Shown piece after piece: positions 11,820 through 23,684 of a DNA stretch of 64,000 bases. The translations under genes were made by a program, and so were the position numbers. The number at the start of each line of letters is the position of its first letter. The stretch's first letter is position 1. The notes beneath the pieces are model-generated. The model did no database searches and had not been told where the DNA came from. It saw nothing but the letters and a program-made list of their open reading frames with translations. The DNA lies in NCBI RefSeq assembly GCF_001625195.1, contig NC_054389.1:6630520-6694519 (forward strand). Direction: 5' to 3'. Origin of the DNA: Drechmeria coniospora (Eukaryota; Ascomycota; Sordariomycetes; Hypocreales; Ophiocordycipitaceae).

Positions 11820-12075
11820 TAAGTAGGTGCGGTTGTAAGAATGCACCTAAGTATGAGTACAACTGCACTACAACAGCATGTTCGCGATGAATTTCCTTGT
11901 GTGGAGTACTTGTAAGTGGACTCGCACTGTAGGAAGTCTTGAGATCAAGCAAGTACTATATACTTACTTGTTGGTACATTGTCAGGTTTATTTATAGTCG
12001 CAGGTACCGGTACCATACCAAAGCGCTGGTCATCACCGCATACAGTGCGAGAGTTTTGATGGATACTTCGTACTG
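11820..12075. repeat. GTAC-motif cluster
   Basis: Non-coding stretch with repeated AAGTA/GTACTTG words (GAGTACTTGTAAG, AAGTACTATATACTTACTTG, GGTACCGGTACC). It lies 240-500 bp upstream of the coiled-coil gene start. Confidence 0.55.
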
Positions 12076-12316
12076 TACGACGTGAACCCAGGACTGGCCA
12101 CCTAACGAACGATGCACGATCCACCCTTGCCGCCCAGCTATACAACTACAGCAATACTTGCTACCAGTGCTACAGCAGTGGTCACGACGGCGAAGCTCCC
12201 AGAGCTTATACAAAACAGTGTAAGCAGGGCAGGTGCAAGGTTTCGTCGAAACGAGCAAGCCTTGGTTTTTCCCACCACAAAGCATCGGGCACTCTCCCTT
12301 CTCATTCGACGCTACA

Positions 12317-14164
12317 ATGGCGGACGCGGACGAACAGGCGCGCCAGGAGAAGCTCGCTGCTGCCAGAAAGCGCGTAAGGCATCACCATCCCTTGGATGCG
12401 ATGCATGCCGCCACGAGCCAGGAGCGCTGACGGTTCCCAGGTCGAGGAGCTGAAGAAGAAGAAGATCAAGAAGACGGCGACGACCAAGACGGAGGAGGGA
12501 AAGGAAGGTGAATCCAGCACAACAGGCGTGCCCGCGGCCCCGACGGTCGATGCCGCGGCCGAGAGCGAAGCAAAGGCCGGCGACGACAAGGCGACGGACG
12601 CGCCGGTCGACGACAAGGTTGCGGAGGAGGAAAGCGCCCAAGCGGGCGAGGCGCCCTCCTCGGAAGCACCCACCCTCGCTCAGCAGTCCAAGCTGCGATC
12701 GACGTCGTTTCGGTCCGGTGCAGGGCCCGCCTCGCCCGCGCCCTTCACCACCCTCGACGGCGACTCGGCGCCCGACATTTACAGGAAGCAGGTTGCCAAG
12801 ATCGAGGAGCTCGAGAGGGAGAACAAGCGGCTCGTGAGGGAATCGGCCGATGCGGAGAAGCGATGGAGCCGGGCCGAGGAGGAGCTGTCGGACCTGCGCG
12901 AGACGGACGGCAGCGGGCGGGCCAAGGCGGCCAACGACATGCAAGAAGAGAAGCTGGTAGGGCGTGGTCCGGTGACGGCCGGGGGCGAATCCTTGGGCGA
13001 ATCCGCTAACGCGCCCGGCAGAACAGCGAGATCGCCTCCCTGCAGCGGCAAAACGCCCAGCTCCAGCAGCAGATCGCCCGCGGCAGCGCCGGTCACCGGG
13101 CGTCGGTGTCGATGGCATCGCCCCTGGCCGAGCTCCAGGCCGAGCTGAGCTCGAGGACGGCGACGATCGAGTCGATGGAGATTGAGATTTCCAAGCTCAA
13201 GGCTAAAGTCGAGCGACAGGCGACGGGCGCCTCGTCGGAGAGGGAGCAGGTCGCCGCCCTCGAGGAGAAGCTCGGCCGGGCCGAGGCGGCGGCCGGAAAA
13301 GCGCAGCGGGAGCTGCAGGACGTGAAGCGAAACCTCGAGCGGACGGCGGAGAAGGCGGTGCGGGAGGGCAGCGAGCGGTCCAGCGCCGAGACGAAAGTGA
13401 TGACGCTCGAGAAGGAGGCACAGGACCTCCGGGACGCCAAGGAGGAGCTCGAGAAGAAGTCGGACGGGCTCGAGCAGAAGGTGGCGACGCTGACGACGCT
13501 GCACAGGGAGCAAGATTCGCGCTCGCAGGCGCTGCGGCAGGAGAAGGAGAGGGCGGAAAAGGAGCTGACGGAGCTGCGGACAAAGGTGGAGAGGCTCGAG
13601 AGCGAAGCCGTGAAGCTGCGAACGCGCAAGCCGGCCGAGAGCGGCGGCGACCTCGACGACGAGGGCATCGACGAGCTCGAGAACGAAGAGAGGTTGCGGC
13701 TCGAGAAGAAGATCCGGACGCTCGAGAGCGAGAACCACGAGCTTCGCAGCGGCGCCTGGATCGAGCGCCGTCGCGAGATGGAAACGCTCAACCCGGCCTT
13801 CCAGGACATCGACCTCTCGGGCGGCGGCAGCATGCTGCACCCGATGGCGCACAAGAAGCACTCGGCCGGCGGCATCGGCGATTTCCTGACGAGCGGCCTC
13901 AACGCCCTCGCCGGCACCGGCGCTGGCGGCAGTGGTGGCGGCGCCGGCGCTGGAGGTGGGGAGGACGAGGGCTTCATGGACGACGCCTTCATGGACTTTG
14001 ACGAGGACGCGTTCCGCAAAGCGCAGCAGGAGGAGGCCTCGAGGCGCATCGAGAGGATCAAGGAGATCAAGCGGTCGCTGAAGCAGTGGGAGGGCTGGAG
14101 GCTCGACCTCGTCGACATGCGACGAGGCGGAGGGGAGGGCATGGGCGACATATTCGATGTCTAA
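12317..14164 (+). CDS. Coiled-coil protein, GM130/Bug1-like golgin
   Basis: Probable Golgi tether. Exons 12317-12373, 12441-12956 and 13022-14164 give 571 residues. The N terminus (DEQARQEKLAAARKRVEEL) resembles the short basic helix that opens GM130-type golgins, followed by a lysine cluster. Residues about 30-120 are an Ala/Glu/Ser-rich spacer. Residues about 150-430 are almost continuous heptad-like coiled coil (KIEELERENKRLVRES, repeated LE/EL patterns). A Gly-rich segment, an acidic patch (FMDDAFMDFDEDAF) and a helix precede the final residues DIFDV, which end in a hydrophobic residue as PDZ ligands do. In yeast, Bug1 pairs with the GRASP-type PDZ protein Grh1. The coiled coil is plain in the sequence; the golgin identity is inference from both termini, and the family is often annotated only as 'M protein repeat'. 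Confidence 0.75.
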
Positions 14165-14188
14165 CCTGCTGGCACGCACGAGCACTGT

Positions 14189-14210
14189 CCAGTTCGTAGC
14201 AGCGAACTGG
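14189..14210 (+). terminator. Hairpin in the 3' UTR of the coiled-coil gene
   Basis: CCAGTTCG / TAGCAG / CGAACTGG forms a perfect 8-bp stem with a 6-nt loop, 24 bases after the stop codon. It could act in the 3' UTR or in transcript ending. Function is inferred only from the perfect stem and its position. Confidence 0.4.
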
Positions 14211-16020
14211 GCCTAGCCACTCACCACTCGGCCATAGGGCTCGACGCGAAATGCACCGCTTGCTGCCGGACGAACGCCGTTGGCTTGGGGACGCCTCGTC
14301 TGCCATGGCTGCGCTGACGACCAGTGGACGGACGAGATAGATGGCCTGCCATTCCCAATCCCGACATGATGATGGCTCTAGCAGCATGAAGGCATTCACA
14401 CCGGGTGCGTGTCACATGATTGCCAGCAGCACTTGTAGGCGTGCATGCACAGTGATGGAAGCCGTTGACGGAATAGACGGGACGTCAAATTACTCTTGGC
14501 CCGCGCCGTCGGAGGGCCTCAGTTCAGGCGGCAGAGAACAGTACTTGTACCTGCATGCATGTACTCCGTACAGCCGCGTGGTGAGCTCCGACCTCGACCT
14601 ACAACTGCACATGATACACTGCATGTCTTTGCCTCAATTACTTGTGCGGGATACATACAGACAGGCGTGAGTACTTGCGCCTACGACGATTGCAGCGCCT
14701 ACGAGGGATGGTACTGCGGACGAGCTCCGACGGCGATGTCGGGACCGGAGAGTGGGTATGACGATGGATCCAGGCCATGGCCCTGACGGCAATCCAGGGG
14801 ATCCTTGATTCTTGGTCCCCGATGACCGGACGACTCCACCATAGGCCTTGGCTGCCCGTTGCAAGGCGGGTGTAGGTGACCGTACGGATAGAGTATCCGA
14901 GAGCGAAGCAGAAACACGGGCCACACCGAAATGCGATGGACCAACGAGCCTCTGGGAGCCCTCTCGACGATGGCCCTGGTTGGGTGCATGCTGTCTGTCT
15001 GTCTTCGGTCGGTCGGTCGTCGGTGTACGCTCGTCCCGCATGTTGCCAGTCGCTTCACGATGAATGTTGGCGAGGTTCGTAAGGGCTTCCGCTATGCTGT
15101 GCATGTATGCAATAGCAGTGGCCACCTACCAAAGTAAGTGCTCATGTACGGATACGTACTTCGGACACAGGGAGCGTCATTTTCTCCGAAAGCTTCGGTA
15201 TTTCATTCCCCCGCACATACTTCACGTCTGTCGCGCGGGAGCGGAAGGTGCAATTGCTGCTGCCCCTCATCCATCAACGCCGCCGCATGCCCTCCTCCGA
15301 GTCCTTCTCCTAACCCAGCAGTTGCATGCCGCACGCTGCAGGAGGCATGCGTTGCAATTGCAACCCCGTCGTCCTTGGCGTCGAGCCATCCTTGGCTGCC
15401 ATACATCTCCAGCGGTCTTGGCCCCTGCTCGTCCCGACACGACTCCTGGTGGCAACGCTGACGAGAGGGGGGAGGGAGAACCACTTCGGTGAGAGAGGAG
15501 GCCCCTCCACTCCCGCTCCCCTCCCTGAGGCTCCCTCCACACCCAGCTCCGGTGCCCGTCCGTACCAGCAACGCCAGCGGCCCTCGCTTGGTGCCGCCCC
15601 GTCGGCGTATGGGCTCCTCCTCCTCCTCGGCGACTCTGCGGCGCCGAGATGGCCAGCTCGGTCAAGCTACTCGACTTGGGTGACAGGGCAGCGCCGGGTC
15701 CTCGCTCCCGTCCCTGCCCTGCCCTGACCCATGCCGCGGTGGGCAACCGGGCAGATGACCTCGTTCGTGCGGTACATTCGTCGAGAACGAACGATGTTGC
15801 GGCGGAAAATGGGGTACGCGGTGCCCATCCGAGCCCAGGAATTCAAGTCCCATGTACGGAGTGGGCTCTTAAAGACGGCCGCGTCCGCCACCACGTTTGC
15901 TCGTCTTGACCCAACGGCTGCCAGAGAAAAAAGTGTCAAAAATTCCCCAGCCTGCGAGGCCTACGTCACGGAGGACGACCGTCGCCGCCATCACCCTTGT
16001 CCAGCCAGCGGACTCTCCAC

Positions 16021-16060
16021 TTGACCTGACTTGACCTGACTTGGCCTGACCTGGCCTGAC
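16021..16060. repeat. Tandem TTGACCTGAC repeat
   Basis: Four 10-bp units: two perfect TTGACCTGAC, then TTGGCCTGAC and CTGGCCTGAC. It lies about 530 bp upstream of the IDP start codon and is non-coding. Confidence 0.85.
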
Positions 16061-16366
16061 CTCTCCTGGCCAACCAGTTGAGCGGCCCTGCCTTGCCGAC
16101 GAGGCTACGAGACAGACAGCAGCTCCTCGCCAGTTGGGCTGATAAGTATGCAAGTATACGCCACCTCGACCATCCGACCATTTTTCCCATTTCCTCCAGT
16201 TTCGCTCTATCCTGTATCATCCATCCTCCAGCATCTATCCCCCGAGGTTTCCGCTTTGCCCTTGCTTGTGCGGTTGCTGGTCTGCTTCCTTCTCCGCTCG
16301 GCGCCATCCATCCATTATCCCCTCCCCGCTGACGCCAACCTCGGCCCTGCCCTGCAGCACGCTCAC

Positions 16367-16391
16367 CCGCCGCCGCCGCCGCCGCCGCCGC
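16367..16391. repeat. CCG trinucleotide run
   Basis: Eight uninterrupted CCG units in the presumed promoter or leader of the isocitrate dehydrogenase gene. Confidence 0.9.
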
Positions 16392-16585
16392 ATAACCAAG
16401 CGCCGAGTGGGCGCCTCGGCATAACCTCCCGCGTCCCTCGCCAGAATTCGTCCCGAGACTAAGCAAGGCTCGACGCCGACGAACCCCGCGCTCGCTTCCG
16501 CCCGAGTCTCCTATTCCTTCCGCTCGAGCCAAACCTCTTTTTTTTCCTCCTCCTCTCCTCCTTCTGACTCCACCCCTACGGCATC

Positions 16586-18131
16586 ATGAACGCGGCGTCG
16601 AGACTCCTTTCGCCTCCCTCCACGCTCGCCTTGCGCTCCATCCAACCTCGCGCCCTTTTCGCCACCCGTGCCCGCCTCGCGCCCTCCTTCGGCGCCGTCC
16701 AGACGCGCTCGCCGTCGGCCCGAACCATGGCGACCGTTCGCAAGATCAAGGTCAAGAACCCCGTCGTCGAGCTCGACGGCGACGAGATGACGCGCATCAT
16801 CTGGAAGGACATCAAGGACAGGTTCATCTACCCCTACCTCGATATCGACCTCAAGTACTACGACCTCGGCCTCGAGTACCGTGACGAGACCAATGACCAG
16901 GTCACGCTGGACGCGGCCGAGGCCATCAAGAAGTACTCGGTCGGCGTCAAATGCGCCACCATCACGCCCGACGAGGCCCGCGTCGAGGAGTTCAAGCTGA
17001 AGCAGAGTGAGCCGCCCTTGTTGCCGGCTGTCGCCCGTCTCGCCTCCCGAGACTGACTGACTGACCGTCGCCGCCCGCAGTGTGGCTGTCGCCCAACGGC
17101 ACCATTCGCAACGCCCTCGGCGGCACCGTCTTCCGCGAGCCCATCGTCATCCCCCGCATCCCCCGCCTCGTCCCCGGATGGGAGAAGCCCATCATCATCG
17201 GTCGCCACGCCTTCGGCGACCAGTACCGCGCCAAGGACGCCGTCTTCCAAGGCCCCGGCAAGCTGTCCATGGTCTACACCCCCGAGGGTGGCGAAGCGCA
17301 GGAGATCGAGGTCTTCCGCTTCGACGACGATGGCGGCGTCGCCCAGACGCAGTACAACACGAACGAGTCCATCGTCGGCTTCGCCCACGCCTCCTTCAAC
17401 ATGGCCTTGAGCAAGGGCCTGCCCCTCTACATGAGCACCAAGAACACCATCCTCAAGAAGTACGACGGCCGCTTCAAGGACGTCTTCCAGAACCTCTACG
17501 ACACCAAGTACCGGAAGGATTTTGAGGCCAAAGGCATCTGGTACGAGCATCGCCTCATTGACGACATGGTGGCCCAGATGATCAAGAGCACCGGCGGCTA
17601 CATCATGGCCCTGAAGAGTGCGTCGCTTGTTTTCCCCCCTCTCCTTTCCCTTCTCGAGCCTGCCGCTCGAGCCTGTCGTGCTGACCGTGGCATGGTGAAA
17701 CGACAGACTACGACGGCGATGTGCAGTCAGACATCGTCGCCCAGGGCTTCGGCTCCCTCGGCCTCATGACTTCGGTCCTCATCACCCCCGACGGCAAGAC
17801 GTTCGAGTCCGAGGCCGCCCACGGCACCGTCACCCGCCATTACCGCGAGCATCAGAAGGGCAATGAGACGTCGACGAACCCCATCGCCTCCATATTCGCC
17901 TGGACCCGCGGCCTCGTCCAGCGCGGCAAGCTCGACGACACGCCCGAGCTCGTCGCCTTCGCCGAGGGTCTCGAGCAGGCCTGCATCGACACTGTCGACG
18001 TCGACGGCATCATGACCAAGGACCTCGCCCTCGCCTGCGGCAAGAAGCAGCGCTCCGACTACGTCACGACGACGGAGTACCTGACAGCCGTCGAGCGACG
18101 CATGAAGATGATCCTCAAGGAGAAGCTGTAG
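16586..18131 (+). CDS. IDP1: NADP-dependent isocitrate dehydrogenase, probably dual-targeted
   Basis: Oxidises isocitrate to 2-oxoglutarate, making NADPH. Exons 16586-17006, 17081-17617 and 17707-18131 give 460 residues. The first 47 residues are Arg/Ser/Ala-rich without acidic residues ([20 protein letters not shown]), a good mitochondrial presequence. A second ATG at 16727 starts [20 protein letters not shown], which is where cytosolic forms of this enzyme begin. Family motifs are intact: [54 protein letters not shown] and the NADP-site region [18 protein letters not shown]. The protein ends KEKL, only weakly like a peroxisomal signal. Two proteins from one gene, by alternative transcription or leaky start choice, is known for fungal idp genes and is inferred here from the two in-frame starts. 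Confidence 0.97.
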
Positions 18132-18846
18132 CGTGCGCGTCGAAGGCCAAGGACGGAACCAGCCGGGTGCAACGCCCGATCCCGGTGCCCGTTGCCCGCT
18201 TCATCGCGTCGCAGGGCAACTCGCATTCATGCCCAGCCATTTTCCATTCTCGCCTTGCGTCCCGACGGCATCCAGCGAGGCGGCACGCCTGGCGGATGCG
18301 GCTTGCGGAGACAAAGAGTCGAGCGCTGACGTGAGCCGTCGACGGAAAGAGGCTTGCGGGTGTAGATAGCAGGAGAGCCATGCCGGTCATCGTGACGATG
18401 ATGCGGGAGTGTGGCTCCGAAAAAGACAATGACTTGGACGCACTTTCATCAATAGAAGTACATACGCGGGCCTCCACCCCCCGTCCTCCGTCCTCTCACG
18501 CCGCTGCTACAATGCCTTGGGAAGATGATCATTGCGACATCTATCGTACACGCGCCCATTCCCACGACGCTTCGTTGTTCCTCGAGCCCAAGTGTGAAAC
18601 GACACCCGCTGTCGATGCGGTGCCTGCGGTCTGCCCAATCCGCCCCGCTCCGTGACCCCAAGCAACGTCAAAAGGTGCACAAGCTCAACCCTGCGCATGG
18701 CGGACGCGCAGATGCGTGCAAAGTCCTGGGGAACGGGCAGGTTCCCGCCGTAACAGTCCAGCATAGTACGGTGCAGTCGCCAACGTTTTTTGCTGTTGTT
18801 GCTTTCCCCCGTCTTGCTTGTCTCGCTCGCGTGCGCATGGACATTC
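18132..18846. other. Convergent 3' region between IDP and Iec3 genes
   Basis: Spacer between two convergent genes, which should hold both 3' UTRs. No gene, RNA or repeat was recognised. Confidence 0.55.
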
Positions 18847-20035
18847 TCAGTTGTCCTTGGAACCCGACAAGGACTCCTTATCCTTCTTGGACCGGCGAAC
18901 GGTCGGCGTGCCGTCGCCGCCCTCGCTCTTCCGCTTCTTCTTCGTCGGCCGCGTCGTCGAGCCGCCGGGGCGATAGCCACCGTCATCGTCCCGCTTGCGC
19001 TTGCCGCGGACGGCAGGCGTGGAGCCCATGTCGGGGTCCTCGTCCATGCTGGCGTCCCAGTCGGCGGCGCGTTCGCGATCGGCGGCAAGGCGGGCGGCGG
19101 CCTTCTTGCCCTTGACGCTCGCCTTGCCGCCGCGGTCGGCCTTTGTGCCGCGGGACTTGCGCGCGCTCCCGTGCGCGGCGCCGTGGTGGCCGTCTGGGTC
19201 GTCCCCATCGGCGGCGGCGGCGGCGGCGGCGGTCGAGGTTGCGCCAGCGGCTGCCCCGCCGTGCTCGCCGTCCTGGAGGAAGACCTTGGGCGCGTGCTTG
19301 CGCAGCCAGTTTGTCACGCTCGTCGGGTTCTTGAGATGCGGGTGCGGCGTTGGGTTGGCCTGAGGGTGAGCGCCGGGTGCGAGCGTGGGCATGTGGGCGT
19401 CCGGTTCGACGGCGACATCGATGGCGTGCATGTAGTTGTCGATGTCGTCGGCCGTGAGGAAGGGTGCCGGATAGAGATCACCCTTGGGAGCGGCAAGGTC
19501 GACGAGGCTCGACGGGCACGTCTCCTTCGTGGCGGCGTACGAGGAGTGGGGGACGTCGAGGAGGAGCTGCTCGAAGCGCTTCATAGCCTCCGATTGCTGC
19601 TTTCTATGGTGGTGCCTGTGACGGTCGAGCGGGAGAGTGGGCACTTTCGGATCAGCCGACGGCTCGAGAGACAGGTCGATGCGCTTCTCCGGAGGGATCT
19701 GGAGGGAGGAATTGATCTCAAGCAGCACGTCGAGGAGGCGGCTGCGACGGGAGGGTACGTCAGCGTGCAAATGAAAAATAGGAACAGAACGTCGGCAGTG
19801 GGAAGTCGGGAACGGGACGGTCGAGGGAGGAAAGGGTAGCAAGGTCGTACTCGTTCTCGATCGCCAGACGCTTCATCGTCGCCGAGGCCTTGTCCTCCTG
19901 CTTGTGGAGCTCGTCGCTCTCCTCCATCTTGCGGTCGAATCGGATGCGCATCTTGCGGTACTTTTTCTTCCACGACTTGTAGCCGGCGCTGCGCCGCTCC
20001 GTGGTGTCGTCGAGTCGTGCCGGCGTGTCGTCCAT
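18847..20035 (-). CDS. INO80 chromatin-remodelling complex subunit, Iec3 family
   Basis: Probable nuclear subunit of the INO80 nucleosome-remodelling complex. Exons (minus strand) 20035-19851 and 19741-18847 give 359 residues. The N-terminal Iec3 domain (about residues 18-130) has the hallmark basic helix KSWKKKYRKMRIRFDRKMEE. It continues across the intron to ENDRLLDVLLEINSS; splicing GTACGA to GCAG restores this run exactly, which fixes the boundary. The middle contains a short helical segment (SVTNWLRKHAPKVFL). The C-terminal third is low complexity: an Ala run encoded by GGC/GCC repeats, then several Lys/Arg clusters (RGKRKRDDD, TKKKRKSEG) that would serve as nuclear signals. The 5' boundary is well supported by domain position. 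Confidence 0.88.
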
Positions 20036-21247
20036 GATGCCGCCGGCGTGACACCCGTGAATGGGGATCGTTCCCTCTCGGCAACGAGCGAGGGCGAGGG
20101 TGAGGATGCAGCTGTCCTGATGTGGCAGCTACTCGCCGCCGGGAGGGGCGAGAGGTGACAATCAATCGCGTTCTGGCGAAGAGAGGAAGTGAGCGGTGCA
20201 GGAGGGAAGCGGACGAACAGCCGTCGATTGGCTTCGCGAAATGATGATGGCTAGAACGATCGTCGGTGAATTGGCTGGTGGATGGGACGGAGGAATCAAC
20301 GGTGATGCTGATAGCACCACGAATCGAGGCGGAGGAGGACAAGGTCGTGGCCGCGGACGGGATGGGGATAAATGGAGGCGAATGGAGTGTGCGAGGAAGG
20401 GAGAAGCAAGCCGTGAGGCGAGGTGGGTGTTGGTGCGTCTTGGTTGGCTGGTGGTGGTGGTTCCGGCTGATCCCTCTCCATTCACCCATTTTTAGCAGGC
20501 TTGGAGTTGCACTGCAGTGTAGCGTGCCACTAAATAAATCGCCATCAAGTACGATGCATTGCTAGTAATAGACGGGCGATGCGTTCGAGTATGTCGGTCG
20601 AATGTTCCAACTATTTAGCCTCGCGCTGTAGGGTAGCAGCGAACAGTCACGTTCGCACGCACGCATGTCGGTCGGTCAACCGATGTACAAGTAAATCCCC
20701 GTCGTTCTGCGACCTATCTATCATTCAATTGAGCCGAGAGTTCGCCCAAAAACGCATCAGCAAAGAACTACAACAAAATTACGTACTGTAGATATACGTT
20801 GTTCGTTGGTGAATACTAAAAGTCGTCCTCGCACCCTTCAGCCACCATCAATGGCACGTTGGTTGCGCCGACGGCCAGCCCTTGTTCTTCACATCGCGAC
20901 AACTCGACACGCACCATGCCTGCGGTGAATGGATGCATGTTTGCGCGTGCACATGCGTAGACCCCGAGGCCACAGGGCCATGCATCATGCAGCCCAGTGC
21001 CAAGTGCGCCGCTCCGCAGGTGTGGGTGGCAGGCGCACTGATCCCCAAGCCCAGCAACTCCATTAGGTAAATAGAGGCCCCCCCTCTACAACATGTTCGG
21101 CATCCGTCAGGTCCATTGTGCGCTTCACCGACGCCGTCTGGACACCCTCCACCCTCCCTTGCCGCGCCTCGCGAGATGCCTCCGACTGGCACCCGATGCT
21201 GCGGCGGTACCTCGACGTGATCTCGAGGTGGATGACGGCGTCGCATC
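20036..21247. other. Intergenic region upstream of Iec3 and downstream of SLY1
   Basis: Promoter of the minus-strand Iec3 gene on the left and the 3' UTR of SLY1 on the right. GGAGGAGGAC/GGTGGT purine-rich runs mark about 20300-20470. The centre (20500-20830) is AT-richer. No gene was recognised. Confidence 0.5.
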
Positions 21248-23684
21248 TCACGACGCGAGCTCGCCGCCCAGCCTTTGCAGCTCCTCCTGGATGAAATCCC
21301 CCGCGTTCAACAGCTCCGTGCTCCCGTACACGACCCGCTTTCGCCCTCGGTCGCGGCTCGTCCGGCTCACCCACTCTTGCAAGTTGCCGTACTCGTCCAT
21401 GCTGCCGCCGCCGACGGTGAAGACGACGGCTTCGGTGAAGCCCTGCCGCCGCTGCCCAAAGGTCGCCGCCTGACCGGGCGCCTGCGACCCTGGCATGCCG
21501 CCGGGTGCGTTGGCCCCCGTCCCGGCTCGGACCGCGCTCGGCGGCGGCATCGTCCCTCGCGCGTTGGCCGACCTCGGGTCGAAGTAGAGGTAGTGCTCCG
21601 TCTTGGCGATGGCCGACGACGCAGCCATCGAAGGGTCCATGATGGATTCGACAATCTTCGTCACCGTCAGGTCGCGGTCGGCCGGCAGAAAGTTCTTGAC
21701 GCCGCTGATGAGAGACTCAAAGTTGGACGAGAGGCCAGCGGGCACGCCCGATTCCTTGAGACGGTCTGTGAGGCGCGATGAAATAGTCGAGAAGCGACCA
21801 AAGAGGTCCGACGACGACGCCTGCTGGCTTGAATTGTTGTTGGTGTTGATCGTCGTCAGCTGCGTCATCTTGGTCGTCGCCCGCACCCTGCCGAAGGAGA
21901 TCGATTGGTCAGCATGAGACGTGTTACAGATGCTGCGTACATTGGCGGAGGCACGTGCCCCAGCGAAAAACAAGGCCAAAATAATACACACGATCAAACG
22001 AAAGGGGGGAGGGCACGTACTGTCGGACGTAGGCGAGCGACGAGATGTCGGCACCCGCCTCCTCGAGAGCCTTGCCCATGCCTTCGAACTCGGATCTCGA
22101 GACTTCCTGTTCGGTGCTGAGGAACCAGATGATGAACAGGCGCAGCTTGTCCGACGGGTCGCCGCCCTTGTTTTCGTCCTTGACAATCTCCATGACCTGC
22201 GCCTTCGTCTGCTTCATCACGTTCTCCTCCATCTGGAAGTAGTTGTCCAGCTGCCGGTCCTTGATGCCCGTCAGCAGGGCGGCGAGGATGTTCATGTGCA
22301 TGTCCAGCACGGCCTTGCGCTCGCGCATCTCCGGAAGCAGCGTTATCGCCGCCTTGAGGTGCTGTGCGCTCGCGCTCGCGTCGTTCTGCAGGTCCTCCAG
22401 GTCCGTCACCCCCGTCTTCTTCGTGATGGCCGCCGTGTCTTCCTTGTACTTGGTGAGCTCGGCGTCGATGTCCTCGGCCACCTGCGGAAAGGGCACGCCC
22501 GCGTTTTTCGACCAGAAGAAGTCGTTGGTCGTCAGGTCGTACGCCTTCTTCGTCGTACCCTTGGCCGGGTTGCTCTCGTCGTTGGCCGCCTCGATGGTGA
22601 TTCGGTTCAGCTTCATGTTGAGAACGTCGTGGACGAGGGATTGATAGGTCCACGAGTGTGACAGCATCGGTATCAGGTCGATGTTTCGGTCCAGGAGGAT
22701 GAGCACCGGCCTCGAGCTCGCCGTGCCCGCCGCCGACGGTCTGGATCCGGAGAACAGGTTGTCTTTGGAGTTGAGTATGTGGTCGCGAAGCTTGCGGTCG
22801 AGACGCGCTGCGATCATCTCGGCTGCGGCGCCCTTGGGACAGCGTATGATGGGAATGACGCCTACGGAGACGTCGTCAGCTTTCATGCCCGCGGAGCCTC
22901 CTCCATCGAACCGTGACCGGCAGGTGACCTACCCATCGTCACGATGACGCTGAACAGTCCGCTCACGATTCGGTCCACGACCAGATCCAGCTCATCGTCG
23001 CTCGTCTTGGCGCTGTTCAGAGCCCAGTATGTGTGCTGGTTTTGCATCCCGAGGCTGAAGAGGTCCGGCTCGGCGACGATGAAGTTGAGGTACTGGTCGA
23101 ACAGCTGCGCAATCTGCTCCGACGTTCCGGCCGTCGCTGTCTCCGTCGCGAACTCTTCCAGCAGCAACCGGGGGAGGGACGAGAGCAGGTTGACATAGGC
23201 CGGGGAGTAGAGGCCCTTCTGGAGATCGGCCGTTATGCTCTTGAGGTTCTGCGCGTTCGGCTCGACGAGGTAGATGACCGGAACGTCGGGTATGGGGTAA
23301 CGCGCCGTCGAAATGTGCCTGGCCTCGAGTTAGGAAAGCTCCTCATCCCTCGGCCCGACCGCTGGGGCACACCTACATGTGCATCGTGATGCCCATGGTC
23401 CGCAGGTCGCTGACCCGCATGACGCTGCTGATCACGTCGCGGCCAAGATCATCAAAGACCAGCACCTTCCAGATCGGATTGCCATCGGCGTTGAGGATCG
23501 GGCCCACCGGCGCATGGAGCTCGTGCGCGTGAGCTTCCTCGTTCTCGTCCGCCTCGACCGTTTCGTTGAGATTGAGAATTTTCTTGAGCGCCACTGCAAC
23601 CGAGGCATGAGCACGGCTTCCCACGGAGGTTCACGGTAGCTTACCGATCTGGCGATCTCGCAGGGTGTTGCCCTTGGTCGCCAT
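21248..23684 (-). CDS. SLY1: SM-family vesicle fusion protein Sly1
   Basis: Sec1/Munc18 protein that binds the Golgi/ER syntaxin Sed5 and promotes SNARE assembly in ER-Golgi traffic. Exons (minus) 23684-23645, 23593-23377, 23318-22933, 22861-22021 and 21887-21248 give 707 residues, the usual length for Sly1. The first exon encodes only MATKGNTLRDRQI. Domain 1 holds WKVLVFDDLGRDVISSVMRV and SDLRTMGITMHMHISTARYP. Domain 2 holds RPVLILLDRNIDLIPMLSHS and WTYQSLVHDVLNMKLNRI, which are diagnostic of Sly1. The C-terminal third contains an insertion rich in Gly/Pro/Ala (about residues 600-630) and a final helix (NAGDFIQEELQRLGGELAS). Four introns of 51-133 nt all have GT-AG ends and restore conserved sequence. 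The start is set by the conserved short first exon. Confidence 0.96.

Larger units (their letters stand above)
8172..12316. other. Gene-poor region, about 4.1 kb
   Basis: No gene I can support. The longest ATG frames (8301-8840 on +, 10103-10405 on +) show no domain, membrane or conserved pattern, and frames on the two strands mirror each other. Present are a tandem 12-13-bp repeat at 9174-9246, GTAC-motif clusters at about 8870-9020, 9280-9510, 10420-10480 and 11820-12075, and a repeated GGAGAAATCA block at 11398-11510. The last 200 bases should be the promoter and leader of the coiled-coil gene at 12317. Confidence 0.5.
14165..16585. other. Intergenic region between the coiled-coil and IDP genes
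   Basis: No gene seen in 2.4 kb. It holds a 3' hairpin at 14189-14210, a GTAC-rich patch at about 14535-14670, a 10-bp tandem repeat at 16021-16060 and a CCG trinucleotide run at 16367-16391. From about 15200 it is C/T-rich, with a CT-rich tract just before the ATG at 16586. That is typical of the promoter and leader of a strongly expressed fungal gene. Confidence 0.55.

Noticed and set aside
12779..14185. 468-codon open frame on the minus strand
   Set aside because: Antisense shadow of the coiled-coil gene. Its Leu/Arg-rich pattern mirrors Glu/Lys/Ala codons.
18790..19839. 349-codon plus-strand frame
   Set aside because: Antisense to the Iec3 gene, which has a conserved domain and a well-supported intron.
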